Shown: positions 8,126-17,486 of the stretch, one piece after another
How the letters are laid out: the number at the start of each line of letters is the position of its first letter
How positions within the stretch are numbered: the stretch's first letter is position 1
Source: an uncultured Bacilli bacterium
GTDB lineage: Bacteria > Bacillota_I > Bacilli_A > RF39 > UBA660
Length of the DNA: 38,693 bases
NCBI GenBank assembly: GCA_947629255.1
Contig: CANRDF010000010.1
Span: forward strand, 1 to 38,693
Direction of reading: 5' to 3'
Notes under the pieces: model-generated
Seen by the model: only the letters and a program-made list of their open reading frames with translations
What the model was told of the DNA's origin: nothing
The model's database searches: none
Made by a program: the position numbers and the translations under genes

Positions 8126-9055
8126 ATGAAACCAAGAATTGTATTTATGGGAACCCCTGATTTCGCAGTCCCCATCTTAGAAGCTTTAATTCAAAATTAT
8201 GATGTTGTATTAGTTGTATCTCAACCAGATAAGCCCATTGGAAGAAAACAGATTCTCACTCCGACGCCAATCAAAGAAGTGGCTTTAAAACATCATATTC
8301 CTGTGCATCAACCAGAAAAAATTAAGCTTGACTATGCACCAATTGAAGAAGTGAGTCCTGATCTTATCATCACCTGTGCATATGGGCAGATTATTCCAGA
8401 GAGTATTTTAAATATTCCAACGATAGGATGTTTTAATGTCCACGCATCTTTACTTCCCAAATATCGTGGGGGAGCTCCCATTCATCACGCCCTTATGAAT
8501 GGTGAAGAAAAAACAGGTGTCACCATTATGTACATGGATAAAGGAATGGATACAGGAGATATCATTGAAAAAGAAGAATATATAATTAAAGAGACTGACA
8601 ACGTGGGAACTTTACATGAAGAGTTATCTAAAATAGGAAGTCGTCTTTTATTAAAAGTTTTACCAAGTATCATTTCCAAAACCAATCATCGTGAAAAACA
8701 AAAGGAAGAAGAAGCAACGTATGCCTATAATATCAAAAGAGAAGAAGAAAGAATTGATTTTTCAAAAAAAGGAAAAGATATTATCAATTTAATTCGTGGA
8801 CTGAATCCTTGGCCAACCGCGAATATGCTAGTAAATGAAGAAGAATACAAAGTCTTAGAAGCAAGATTTACTCCGAAAGACCATGTGAAAATAAACCAAG
8901 TGGAAGAAATCACCAAAAATGCGATTGGCATTGGCTGTGCAGATGGAATTATTTATATTACGAAATTAAAACCATTTGGAAAAAAAGAACTATTAACGAA
9001 AGATTACTTAAATGGAATGAAAAAAGAAAATATCTTAGAATGGAAAATAAACTAA
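8126..9055 (+). CDS. fmt: Methionyl-tRNA formyltransferase
   Basis: 309 residues, the normal length. The N-terminal formyltransferase domain begins RIVFMGTPDFAVPILEAL. The active-site block CFNVHASLLPKYRGGAPI carries the Asn-x-His and SLLP-x-x-R-G-x-A-P motif, followed by the conserved Asp in DKGMDTGDII. The C-terminal OB-like domain has FSKKGKDIINLIRGLNPWP. It formylates initiator Met-tRNA using 10-formyl-THF. Its RBS is GAGGAGG. Its 3' end overlaps the convergent TPR gene by 4 bases and no terminator hairpin is visible between them. Confidence 0.97.
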   Translation: MKPRIVFMGTPDFAVPILEALIQNYDVVLVVSQPDKPIGRKQILTPTPIKEVALKHHIPVHQPEKIKLDYAPIEEVSPDLIITCAYGQIIPESILNIPTIGCFNVHASLLPKYRGGAPIHHALMNGEEKTGVTIMYMDKGMDTGDIIEKEEYIIKETDNVGTLHEELSKIGSRLLLKVLPSIISKTNHREKQKEEEATYAYNIKREEERIDFSKKGKDIINLIRGLNPWPTANMLVNEEEYKVLEARFTPKDHVKINQVEEITKNAIGIGCADGIIYITKLKPFGKKELLTKDYLNGMKKENILEWKIN

Positions 9056-10083
9056 GACATTTTCTTTTTATTTAACTCTAAAAGAGATGCATCTGAAACT
9101 TCATTTACTATAAGATATGATTTTAATTTTTGATACATTTTTGTTGCTTTTACCTCGTTCATTTCTTTTAAATAAAGAGCATACAAACGACGATAAGATT
9201 GAACAATATAATAAGCTTCTTCTGCAGTCTTTGAGAGTATTTCATCTGACTCAAGAATGGTTAAAATCTTTTTATAATGTCTTTTGGCTTCATAGATATT
9301 TCCTTTTTTCTCATACATAGAAGCACATTGAAAGTATGCTGGATAAAAATTTGAGTTTTCTTCTATACATTTTTGATATTCTTTTAAAGGATTTTCACTA
9401 AAAGGAGCAAGAGTATAATAAAGATAATAACGATAAATTTTATCTGTACATTTATTTTCTAAAAGTATTTTATTTTGATGAGTCGGATACATTTTAAAAA
9501 GTTGAAATAAGCATTCTTTTAAATTCGGATTCTGAGCATAAGCATCTAAAAATGCTGGAACTGCTAAAGATTCATGATGGAAAAGTGTTTCTAAATAAGC
9601 ATAAGCATACATAAGATAAGGATTTTTAGATTGAACCAAACGTGAAACTTCTTCTACATAAGAAACGTCTAAAAAGCTTTCATTTTGTAAAGAATAAAAG
9701 GAATGATAAAAAATATTTGCTTGATGTTTTTGATAACATTCATAATAAGGAAGAAGTTCTGTCAAAGAAAATTCTTTTAATAAAAAAGGAATTACTTCAT
9801 CTTCTTCTTGAATAAAGAAAATAGATTCCTCAAAAGAAGAAAAGTTTTTTCGATCTTTTTCGTAAGCCAAAAAGATTTTCTTTTCTCCTTCCATTTCTTT
9901 GGATACCTCTAGGATAGAAGAATGAGTAAGGAAAAAGACAAGAGGTACTGAAAATTGATTTTCCTTTTGAGGTAATACAAGACGATCGTCATATAAGAAA
10001 ATTCCAACACTTTGGAAAAAAGTTTGAAGTTTATCAAAAATTTCTGAATGTCCACCATTATGAACAAATACAAAAGAATTCAT
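9052..10083 (-). CDS. Tetratricopeptide-like repeat protein
   Basis: 343 residues. The first ~110 residues (FVFVHNGGHSEIFDKL...) have alpha/beta character but no recognised family. From about residue 120 the protein is helical, with TPR-like units such as NPLKEYQKCIEENSNFYPAY and YEKKGNIYEAKRHYKKIL. It has no signal peptide. GGAGG lies 7 bases before ATG, and a promoter is seen at 10108-10136. It is a single leftward gene convergent with fmt. Function unknown; TPRs usually mediate protein contacts. Confidence 0.75.
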   Translation of the reverse strand: MNSFVFVHNGGHSEIFDKLQTFFQSVGIFLYDDRLVLPQKENQFSVPLVFFLTHSSILEVSKEMEGEKKIFLAYEKDRKNFSSFEESIFFIQEEDEVIPFLLKEFSLTELLPYYECYQKHQANIFYHSFYSLQNESFLDVSYVEEVSRLVQSKNPYLMYAYAYLETLFHHESLAVPAFLDAYAQNPNLKECLFQLFKMYPTHQNKILLENKCTDKIYRYYLYYTLAPFSENPLKEYQKCIEENSNFYPAYFQCASMYEKKGNIYEAKRHYKKILTILESDEILSKTAEEAYYIVQSYRRLYALYLKEMNEVKATKMYQKLKSYLIVNEVSDASLLELNKKKMS

Positions 10084-10107
10084 ATACTGCCTCCATCAAT
10101 GGTTAAG

Positions 10108-10136
10108 ATTCTAACATAGAATTTAGAATTTGTAAA
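10108..10136 (-). promoter_or_regulatory. Sigma-A-type promoter for the TPR gene
   Basis: On the minus strand TTTACA, a 17-base spacer and TAGAAT. The predicted start gives a leader of about 20 bases ending in GGAGG. The rest of the gap up to the rlmN gene (10137-10439) shows only A/T-rich DNA; I see no hairpin terminator or gene. Confidence 0.65.
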
Positions 10137-10439
10137 TACGATGATGGGTCTTCTTCAACAGAAGGGTGAAGTATTATTTTTCTTTTTCATTTAAGAATCT
10201 TTTTAAGAAGAAAGTCATAAAATATGGAAATGTATAGAATTTACCATTAAACCCTATATTTTTATTACATAATTTAATTCCGTACTTCACATTTTTAGAA
10301 AGATATTACATGTGATACACACAAAATTCCAACTATTTTTTTCACTTTTTACACATTTTACTAATCAAAAAGACAAACTCATTATGAATATACCTTGCAA
10401 GACTTTTGGAAATATGAAATAATAATGTCGGTGAGAAGT

Positions 10440-11452
10440 ATGAATCTTTATGGAATGACAAGACTGCTTTTAGAAGAGTATTTTGTTTCAATAGATGAAA
10501 AAAAGTTTAAAGCAACTCAAGTATTTGAATGGCTTTATCAAAAGAAAGTTAAAAGTTTTGAAGAAATGAGTAATATCAAAAAAGAAGTACGTGAAAAACT
10601 AGAGCATGATTTTACTTTAGAACTTCCAAAAATCATCAAAAAAGAATCTGATGTGGATGTCGATAAATATTTGTTTGAACTTGGTGACCAAGAAAGGGTA
10701 GAGGCTGTACTCATGCATCACGATTATGGACGAAGTGTCTGTGTTTCTTCAGAAGTAGGTTGTAATATGGGTTGTAAGTTTTGTGAATCCGGTCGTCTTA
10801 AAAAAGTGAGAAACTTAGAAGTTGCAGAGATGGTTGGTCAAATTCTTGCTATTGAAGAAGAAAGTGGGGCATCTATTTATTCTGTGGTCATCATGGGAAT
10901 CGGGGAGCCTTTTGATAATTATGAGAATGTCACTCGTTTTATTGAGATTATTAATGATGCGAAAGGACTTCAAATTGGGGCAAGACACATTACAGTCTCT
11001 ACTTGTGGAATTGTTCCAAAAATAAGGGAAATCGCTGATTTTCCAATTCAAATTAATTTAGCCATTTCTCTTCATGCTCCCAATGATACCTTAAGAAGTA
11101 AATTGATGCCGATTAATCGGATGTATCCAATCGAAGAAGTTATAGAAGCAGTAAAAGAATATATTAAGAAAACAAATCGAAGAGTTACCATGGAATACAT
11201 ATTACTTAGAGATGTGAACGATACCGTGGAATGTGCGGAAGAACTGGCTCGGTTATTAGAGGGCATGAATGCTTATGTAAACCTCATTCCTTATAACGAA
11301 ACAGAAGCTATTGAATTTAAAAAGAGTAAGAAAAGTCAAATCGATTTATTTTATGATACCTTACAAAAAATCATATTGGGGTGACCGTAAGAAGAGAATT
11401 TGGAAGTAAAATATCAGCTGCCTGTGGGCAACTTCGCAGCAAAAAAATTTAA
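10440..11452 (+). CDS. rlmN: 23S rRNA A2503 / tRNA methyltransferase RlmN, frame broken near the 3' end
   Basis: A radical-SAM enzyme making 2-methyladenosine at A2503 of 23S rRNA. ATG 10440 is chosen for GGTGAG 5 bases upstream. The N-terminal accessory domain includes KATQVFEWLYQKK. The cluster motif CNMGCKFC lies near residues 107-114, followed by ESGRLKKVRNLEVAEM where most RlmN have ATG, and IMGIGEPFDNY binds SAM. The zero frame stops at 11384. One frame over, 11381-11452 continues with the conserved tail VTVRREFGSKISAACGQLR, containing the Cys needed for the methylation mechanism. A missing A in the AAAAAA run at 11365-11370 explains the break. It could be a real loss, a slippage site or a sequence error. 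Confidence 0.85.
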
Positions 11453-11476
11453 ATTCAGAAAAATATGTGCTATAAT
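11448..11476 (+). promoter_or_regulatory. Promoter for the following hypothetical gene
   Basis: TTTAAA, a 17-base spacer and a perfect TATAAT. It overlaps the last codons of the rlmN second frame and lies 25 bases before the next start codon. Confidence 0.6.
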
Positions 11477-11501
11477 TTTTTTAGAAATGGGAGGTTTGAA
11501 A

Positions 11502-12227
11502 ATGGAAAATAAAAATTTATATCAAAAATTAAAACAAGTTCAAAAAGATAGGAAAGCTATCTTAAACAAAAAAAATGAATTGGAATTGCAAAGAAAAAAA
11601 GAATTGGAAGAAGTTACAAAACCGATTAAAGAAAAATATGATCCAATCATCGCGGAATTAAACAAAAAAAGTAATGAAAAAAAGGAAGAATTTTACTATA
11701 TTGCTAAATTATATCATAATTATGGGTCTTTTTCTGCTTATGATATTGTACATGTATTGGCTGCCCTTATAACTTATATAGAAGGAGAAAAATATGTTGT
11801 ATATAAAAATCCATATGGTTATGAGTCATGTCTTATCATTAAAGAAGACGTTTATCAAAAGTATGTTGTAATTCATGGTGGTATGTTTGATATGTTATAT
11901 GAAAATAATGACATCATTATACTTAGTGAGGATAGCTCAACGCATATAGAATTTTATGATTGGATCGGCAAACCATGTCGTAAATTTGGGAAGTTTGATT
12001 ATTTATATGAATTTGTGAATCGACTTATACAATATCAATTTGAACATGATGCGAATCCAGAAAAAAATATGGGAATTTCAAATGCAATCGAACCAGAAGA
12101 TTTGTTAAAATTTATGTATCATTTTATTGAAACACATCCGAATTTAGCGAAAAAGAACCAAGAAAAAAGGGATCAGATGTTCATGAAAGATATGGAAACA
12201 GAAATTTTAAGAAGATATAAAAAATAA
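11502..12227 (+). CDS. Hypothetical protein with N-terminal coiled coil
   Basis: 241 residues from ATG 11502, chosen for GGGAGG 7 bases upstream and the promoter just before; a longer reading from 11400 would begin inside the rlmN tail. The first ~70 residues are a Lys/Glu-rich coiled coil. The middle is a mixed alpha/beta domain (YDIVHVLAALITYIEGEKYVVY, VVIHGGMFDMLYENNDIIIL). The C-terminal third is helical with a basic end. No family recognised. It is a single gene with its own promoter between rlmN and the thyX-like gene. Confidence 0.75.
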   Translation: MENKNLYQKLKQVQKDRKAILNKKNELELQRKKELEEVTKPIKEKYDPIIAELNKKSNEKKEEFYYIAKLYHNYGSFSAYDIVHVLAALITYIEGEKYVVYKNPYGYESCLIIKEDVYQKYVVIHGGMFDMLYENNDIIILSEDSSTHIEFYDWIGKPCRKFGKFDYLYEFVNRLIQYQFEHDANPEKNMGISNAIEPEDLLKFMYHFIETHPNLAKKNQEKRDQMFMKDMETEILRRYKK

Positions 12228-12274
12228 CAAAAAATATAAAAAATGAGAGAATAATTTGGATAGAAAGGAAAGCT

Positions 12275-13459
12275 ATGGAAGCAAAAATAACAGGGGTTAC
12301 GACAACAGACCCAGAGAAAATTCAAAACTTTGATGTCAATGATTTAGAGTATCAAGGAGGTTACAATGCCAATATTTGTTATACCAAGAAAGATTGGGAT
12401 GACATTTTAACAGAACCAAAAGAAAGTACGGAAGCTCGAATTTTAGGAAATAAAGGAAACAACCATCATAGTGTGTTTGGCCATGGATACATTTCTTTAT
12501 ATTTAACGGGAATTCCAAAACTTTTAGCAATGGAACTTAATAATGAACATGAATATAACACGAGTGAGAAGTCAGCAAGGTATACCAAAATGGCTCCAAC
12601 GGAAAAAGAATTATTACTTTATGATAAATGGACGATGCTATTAGAAAAAGAGATTCGTGCAACGTATCCAGAAGTCCCATTTTTAATGGAACGGAATCGT
12701 TATCATAAACTTGCGATGGAAAATGCTCGTTATATGATATCCGTGATGACTCCAACAAAAATGGCTTATACAACTTCTTTTAGACAATGGAATTACATCT
12801 ATGATTTTGCGAGAACAGCAGCCAAAGAAGAAACAACGAATCCTTTGAAATTGAGATTAAAACCATTTATGGAAGAATTTGCAGACACACTTCAAAAAAC
12901 AGGTATCATTACAGGTGATATCAAAGACTATCGAAATCGTGCATTTTCTTTAATTGTCGATGATAACGACTATCCAGAATATTTTGGGCGAATTTACAGT
13001 GTGAATTATCTTGCAACACTCGCCGAACTCGCTCAGCAACACAGACATCGTAGTTTGTATTACAACATGAAATTTTTGAGTGATGAAAAATATTTCATTC
13101 CACCAATCATAAAAGGCAATCAAGAATTAGAAAAAGAGTGGATGGAAGATATTGCATCTGTGGGTGATTTAATTCCTCAGGGAAGACTTGTTCAAGTAAA
13201 TGAATCAGGAAACTATGAGTACTTCATTATGAAACTTCAAGAAAGACTTTGTTCTTGTGCTCAACTAGAAACTTGCATGCAAAATAAAGAAACATTAGAT
13301 AAATATGTCGGTGCGTTACAAGCCTCAAATGACCCAAGACTTAACAAAGTATTAGATGCTCTTATGCCATATACAAAGGGTGCAAGATGTATGTCAGGTT
13401 ATGTTTGTAAAGAACCATGTGGCTTTAAAGAAGGCATTACCCTTACAAGAAAAATCTAA
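12275..13459 (+). CDS. ThyX-like flavin-dependent thymidylate synthase, two-fold architecture
   Basis: 394 residues, well above the ~220 usual for ThyX. The N-terminal half has HHSVFGHGYISLYL and EHEYNTSEKSARYT, which align with the ThyX blocks H-x-x-x-x-E-H and RHRxxSxNxxSxRY, but RHR is replaced by EHE. The C-terminal half repeats the pattern with AELAQQHRHRSLYYN (RHR present), a Pro-rich loop and ESGNYEYFIMKLQERLCSCAQLE, similar to N-x-R...R...AQ-x-E. ThyX forms dTMP from dUMP using FAD and methylene-THF, with active sites shared between subunits. The duplication suggests a single-chain pseudo-dimer (inference). The C-terminus is Cys-rich (CSC, C, RCMSGYVCKEPC), possibly binding metal. GAAAGGAAAG precedes ATG. 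It converges with sigK with one base between stops. Confidence 0.75.
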   Translation: MEAKITGVTTTDPEKIQNFDVNDLEYQGGYNANICYTKKDWDDILTEPKESTEARILGNKGNNHHSVFGHGYISLYLTGIPKLLAMELNNEHEYNTSEKSARYTKMAPTEKELLLYDKWTMLLEKEIRATYPEVPFLMERNRYHKLAMENARYMISVMTPTKMAYTTSFRQWNYIYDFARTAAKEETTNPLKLRLKPFMEEFADTLQKTGIITGDIKDYRNRAFSLIVDDNDYPEYFGRIYSVNYLATLAELAQQHRHRSLYYNMKFLSDEKYFIPPIIKGNQELEKEWMEDIASVGDLIPQGRLVQVNESGNYEYFIMKLQERLCSCAQLETCMQNKETLDKYVGALQASNDPRLNKVLDALMPYTKGARCMSGYVCKEPCGFKEGITLTRKI

Positions 13460-13460
13460 T

Positions 13461-14153
13461 TTAAAGTTGTTTCTTATTTTTAATAAATTCTCTTAAAATT
13501 TTTGTCAAAGCTCTTTTTTCAATTCTAGAAACATAACTTCTAGAAATGGAAAACTCTTTGGCAATTTCTTTTTGGGTCATCTCTTTTTGATTCATAAGTC
13601 CATAACGTTTCACAATAATTTCTTTTTCTCTTTTCGTTAACACTTTTAAATAATCATTTAAAAGTTCAATATTATCTTTCGTTTGTAAAGAAACAGCAAA
13701 ATCTTCTGTATTATCTTTAATCATTTCCATTAAACTAATTTCATTTCCATCTTTATCATAACCAATCGAGTCATTTAGACTCACGTTTTTTACGTTTTCG
13801 CCTTTAATACTTCGAAAATACATCAAAATTTCATTTTGAATACATTTAGCAACGTAGGTTGTAAGTTTAATATTTTTATCATTATGAAAAGAATCAACAC
13901 CTTTAATAAGACCGATGGTTCCGATACCGATCAAGTCATCCGTATCCGCGCCATTCACTTCAAACTTTTTGACGATATGGGCGACAAGTCTTAAATTGTG
14001 TTCGATAAGTTTATTACGGGCTTCACTGTCTCCAGCTTGCATCTTTACAATGCATTCAGCTTCTTCTTGTTCCGATAGGGGTTCTGGGAACACATTATTC
14101 GAATAACTTCCTGTGAAAAAAAGCATCTGCTTTAATAAATTTAAGAAAAACAA
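13461..14153 (-). CDS. sigK: Sporulation sigma factor SigK
   Basis: 230 residues. Core-binding region 2 has LIEHNLRLVAHIVKKFE and DDLIGIGTIGLIKGVDSF. Region 4 has the helix-turn-helix QKEIAKEFSISRSYVSRIE. The N-terminus (FFLNLLKQMLFFTGSYSNN, then FPEPLSEQEE) resembles the hydrophobic pro-sequence of pro-sigma-K that is removed by the SpoIVFB intramembrane protease. SigK directs late mother-cell transcription in sporulation. The start is TTG 14153, with AGGTGATG about 6 bases upstream; the ATG at 14160 is out of frame. The gene is uninterrupted, so no skin-type element is present. It lies downstream of rpmB on the same strand. Confidence 0.88.
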   Translation of the reverse strand: MFFLNLLKQMLFFTGSYSNNVFPEPLSEQEEAECIVKMQAGDSEARNKLIEHNLRLVAHIVKKFEVNGADTDDLIGIGTIGLIKGVDSFHNDKNIKLTTYVAKCIQNEILMYFRSIKGENVKNVSLNDSIGYDKDGNEISLMEMIKDNTEDFAVSLQTKDNIELLNDYLKVLTKREKEIIVKRYGLMNQKEMTQKEIAKEFSISRSYVSRIEKRALTKILREFIKNKKQL

Positions 14154-14205
14154 AATACATCACCTAACACATTTTATTTTTGAACATAAAAAAAATGACT
14201 TTACA

Positions 14206-14364
14206 TTAAGCCATCTTTTTTGCTTCTCTCGCACTAATAAGAACTTTCTTTCCGTCAATTGTTTTCTTTTGTAAATTAGGTTTTTGAACTCTTTTCGTTG
14301 CATTTAATGCTTTACTTCTTGAATTAACAGTTAAAGGTTTTTTTGTTGATACTTTTTTAGCCAT
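14206..14364 (-). CDS. rpmB: 50S ribosomal protein L28 (short form)
   Basis: 52 residues. The segment SRSKALNATKRVQKPNLQKK, then TIDGKKVLISARE matches the L28 core (NxRSHAxNATKRxxxPNLQKxxxxGKxxxVSARAL). The N-terminal part, where many L28 proteins carry CxxC-type Cys and a GxxxxxGN loop, is shortened to MAKKVSTKKPLTV, so no zinc-binding Cys remain. GGAGGTG lies 7 bases before ATG and a good promoter is at 14398-14426. L28 sits in the 50S subunit near the exit side. The stop lies 53 bases before the sigK start. Confidence 0.85.
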   Translation of the reverse strand: MAKKVSTKKPLTVNSRSKALNATKRVQKPNLQKKTIDGKKVLISAREAKKMA

Positions 14365-14397
14365 CTTTGTCACCTCCGTGCTTCTTTTTCATTAAAG

Positions 14398-14426
14398 ATT
14401 TTAACAAAAATGAGGGCATAAGTCAA
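14398..14426 (-). promoter_or_regulatory. Promoter for rpmB
   Basis: On the minus strand TTGACT, a 17-base spacer and TAAAAT, followed by a ~27-base leader ending in GGAGGTG. Transcription may continue into sigK, since only a weak A/T-rich gap separates the two. Confidence 0.7.
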
Positions 14427-14519
14427 CTGCAAGAGAACATTTTTTTAAAGAAAGAACGATATCATACATTTGTTTAAGTTTTTTCTCATTTTCCTCTAGT
14501 AAATTTTGATCTCTCATGC

Positions 14520-14525
14520 TATAAT
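14520..14525 (+). promoter_or_regulatory. -10 element before dnaE
   Basis: A perfect TATAAT lies 24 bases before the dnaE start codon. The -35 region is poor (TAGTAA at 17 bases), so the promoter is only partly supported. Confidence 0.45.
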
Positions 14526-14549
14526 GAATATATAAGGTGGGTGGTAAAC

Positions 14550-17486
14550 ATGTTTGTTCCTTTAAAAGTAATGACAGATTATTCTATGATGAAAAGCATG
14601 ATTACCATTCCAAAACTTTTAGAAGTATTACAAAAGAATCATATTTCTGTCTGTGGAATTTGTGATAAAAATTTATATGGAGTGATGGAGTTTTATGATA
14701 CGATGACCTCTCATCAAATTAAACCAATTATTGGCTTAGAAGTAACGATTGGAAAAACTCCCATTTATTTATATGCAAGAGATAATACGGGTTATGAATC
14801 TTTACTTAAAATCCAAACGATCATCGAACAAAGAGAATTTAGTATGTTAGATTTAGAATCCATGCAAAGTCATTTAAATGTCGTTCTTCCGTTTTTCTAT
14901 ATTGAAGAATTTCCCAAATTAAATGCCGTTTGTCATCATCTCTATCTAGGTTGCACCTCAGAATACGAAAAAAATAATGCAATGATTGTCTCAAAAAATA
15001 CAGTCTATACTCCTAATTTATTCTCACTCACCAGCCAAGATACGAAATACATCCGAGTATTAAAATCGATTGAGGAAGGAATTCCCTTAAGTTTAATTCC
15101 TTTTGAAAACTTTGAAAAGAATGCAATGGAATATTATGAAAAAGAAAGTTTAGAAGATGAAAACACAAAAATATTTTGTGATTCCTGCAATGTAACAATC
15201 GATAAAACAAGAAATTTTATTCCTAAATTTGATAAAGAGAAAGATTCGAATGAGTATTTAATAAGTCTTTCAAAAAAAGGTCTTGCCAAAAGATTAGGAG
15301 GGCAAGTGACCCGAGAGTATGCCGATAGACTCCTACATGAATTAGATGTCATTCAAAAAATGGGGTTTGCAGATTATTTCTTAATTGTTTATGACTATGT
15401 TAAATTTGCTAAGAAAAATGGTATTCTTGTTGGAGCAGGCCGTGGAAGTGCCGTTGGTTCTTTAGTAAGTTATTGCTTGGGTATCACAGATGTCGACCCA
15501 CTTCCTTATCATTTGCTTTTCGAAAGATTTTTAAATCCAGACCGTGTCACGATGCCCGATATTGATATTGATTTTGAAGAAGACCGTAGAGATGAAGTCG
15601 TATCTTACGTAAAACAAAGATATGGGGAAAAATGTGTGGCAAACATCATGACCTTTGGAACTTTAAAAAGTAAACTTGTTTTACGAAGTGTCGGGAAATC
15701 TTTAGAAATTCATGGCAGTGTCATTGACCACTTCTTAGAAATGATTGATGCCAAACTGACATTAAAAGAAAACTTACAAAATCAAAATGTTTTATATTAT
15801 GTAAAGAATAATCAAGACATCCATAAAATGTATGAAATTTCTTTAAAGATTGAAGGATTAAAAAAGCATATTTCAACTCATGCTGCTGGTGTTGTCATCA
15901 GTTCCGTTCCGCTTGATGAAGTGATACCGATTCACTATAACGGTGAAGACCTCCTTACTGGTGTTACGATGACTTACTTAGAAGAACTAGGATTATTAAA
16001 AATGGATTTTCTTGCTTTACGTAACTTAACCATTATGAAAAAGGTTTTAGCTTTAATTGAAGAAAACACAGGAGAGATCTTAGATATTCATAAAATGAAT
16101 TTGAATGATGCCAAAGTCTTAAAATTATTTACCGATGCAAATACAATAGGAATATTTCAATTTGAAAGTGAAGGAATGAAAAACTTTTTAAGAAAGTTAA
16201 AACCAACCAAGTTTTTAGATTTAGTATCTGCGATTGCTCTTTACCGACCAGGACCTATGGAAAACATTGATAGTTATATTCGAAGAAAAGATGGCAAAGA
16301 AAGAGTAGATTACTACCATGAAGATTTAAAACCAATCTTGGAAGAAACTTATGGAATCATTGTATATCAAGAACAAATCATGCAAATTCTTGTCACAATG
16401 GGAGGTTTTAAATTCTCAGAAGCAGACACGATTCGGAGAGCCATGTCTAAAAAGAAAAAAGAAATCATTGAAAAATCCAAAGAAAGTTTTATTGAAGGAG
16501 CTTTAAAGAAAGGTTATGAAAAAAACTTAGTTGAAAAAGTATTTGCTTTAATATTAAAGTTTGCTGATTATGGTTTTAATAAATCCCATTCTGTTTCTTA
16601 TGCTCTCATTGGTTATCAAATGGCTTATTTAAAAAGTTATTATCCCATCTTCTTTATTGCAAATCTACTTAATATGACGATTTCATCAGTTGAAAAAACC
16701 AAAGAGTACCTAGCTTTAGCAAGACGAAGCGGAATAGAAGTTTTACCTGTGGATATAAATGAAAGTGGGTCTTCTTATAAAATCAAAGGAAATACTTTAA
16801 GAGTTCCATTCACGATTATTAAAAGTCTAGGGGAAGAAGCCTCAAAAACAATCATAGAAAAAAGAGGCGAGAAGCCTTTTACTGATTTCTTTGATTTTGT
16901 CGCGAGAACTTATGGCAAAAGTGTAACCAGAAAAACGATTGAATCCTTAATTGATGCCGATGCTTTTCGTGTATTTACTTCGAATCATAACACTTTAAAA
17001 GCAAATATGGACTCCGCTTTAAACTATGCCGAACTATCAAGTGATTTAGAAGAAGATTATATTATGAAACCAACTTTAGAAGAAAAACCAGAAGAAAGTC
17101 TAGAAGAAAAACGGAAAAGCGAGTATAATAGTTTTGGATTTTATATAAGTAATCATCCGTCAAGTAAGTATGTCGGACAAAATATCATGAAACTAGAAGA
17201 TATCCGAAAGTTTTATGATAAACATGTTGAATGTGTTGTTTTGGTGGAACGAATCAAAAAAATAAAAACCAAAAATAATGAAGATATGGCCTTTTTAACC
17301 GTGAGTGATGAAACCGTCTCAAATGGCAACTTTGTCTTATTTTCCAGTGTGATGAAAGAGGTTCCCAAAATCAAAGTTGGAGACTTCATACGTGTGAAAG
17401 GACGAGTCTCAAGACGTTTAGATGAATATCAAGTGAATATCAATCAAATAGAATTTATCAAAGAGGAGAGTAGTAAGTATGAATGA
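14550..17486 (+). CDS. dnaE: DNA polymerase III alpha subunit DnaE
   Basis: 978 residues, typical of Bacillota DnaE without proofreading. ATG 14550 follows AAGGTGGGTGG. The N-terminal PHP domain is degenerate (PLKVMTDYSMMKS in place of LHVHSxYS), so it is probably not a phosphoesterase. The polymerase core has GRGSAVGSLVSYCLG near residue 300 and the catalytic acidic block MPDIDIDFEEDRR near 335. The palm and finger parts have YRPGPMENI, YGIIVYQEQIMQI and FNKSHSVSYALI. A C-terminal OB-fold is seen (VVLVERIKKIKTKNNEDMAF). DnaE extends RNA primers before handing over to PolC. Its end overlaps polC by 8 bases. Confidence 0.96.
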   Translation: MFVPLKVMTDYSMMKSMITIPKLLEVLQKNHISVCGICDKNLYGVMEFYDTMTSHQIKPIIGLEVTIGKTPIYLYARDNTGYESLLKIQTIIEQREFSMLDLESMQSHLNVVLPFFYIEEFPKLNAVCHHLYLGCTSEYEKNNAMIVSKNTVYTPNLFSLTSQDTKYIRVLKSIEEGIPLSLIPFENFEKNAMEYYEKESLEDENTKIFCDSCNVTIDKTRNFIPKFDKEKDSNEYLISLSKKGLAKRLGGQVTREYADRLLHELDVIQKMGFADYFLIVYDYVKFAKKNGILVGAGRGSAVGSLVSYCLGITDVDPLPYHLLFERFLNPDRVTMPDIDIDFEEDRRDEVVSYVKQRYGEKCVANIMTFGTLKSKLVLRSVGKSLEIHGSVIDHFLEMIDAKLTLKENLQNQNVLYYVKNNQDIHKMYEISLKIEGLKKHISTHAAGVVISSVPLDEVIPIHYNGEDLLTGVTMTYLEELGLLKMDFLALRNLTIMKKVLALIEENTGEILDIHKMNLNDAKVLKLFTDANTIGIFQFESEGMKNFLRKLKPTKFLDLVSAIALYRPGPMENIDSYIRRKDGKERVDYYHEDLKPILEETYGIIVYQEQIMQILVTMGGFKFSEADTIRRAMSKKKKEIIEKSKESFIEGALKKGYEKNLVEKVFALILKFADYGFNKSHSVSYALIGYQMAYLKSYYPIFFIANLLNMTISSVEKTKEYLALARRSGIEVLPVDINESGSSYKIKGNTLRVPFTIIKSLGEEASKTIIEKRGEKPFTDFFDFVARTYGKSVTRKTIESLIDADAFRVFTSNHNTLKANMDSALNYAELSSDLEEDYIMKPTLEEKPEESLEEKRKSEYNSFGFYISNHPSSKYVGQNIMKLEDIRKFYDKHVECVVLVERIKKIKTKNNEDMAFLTVSDETVSNGNFVLFSSVMKEVPKIKVGDFIRVKGRVSRRLDEYQVNINQIEFIKEESSKYE

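Noticed and set aside
9117-9320. Plus-strand frame opposite the TPR gene
   Set aside because: A shadow of the minus-strand gene, with no ribosome site or family features.
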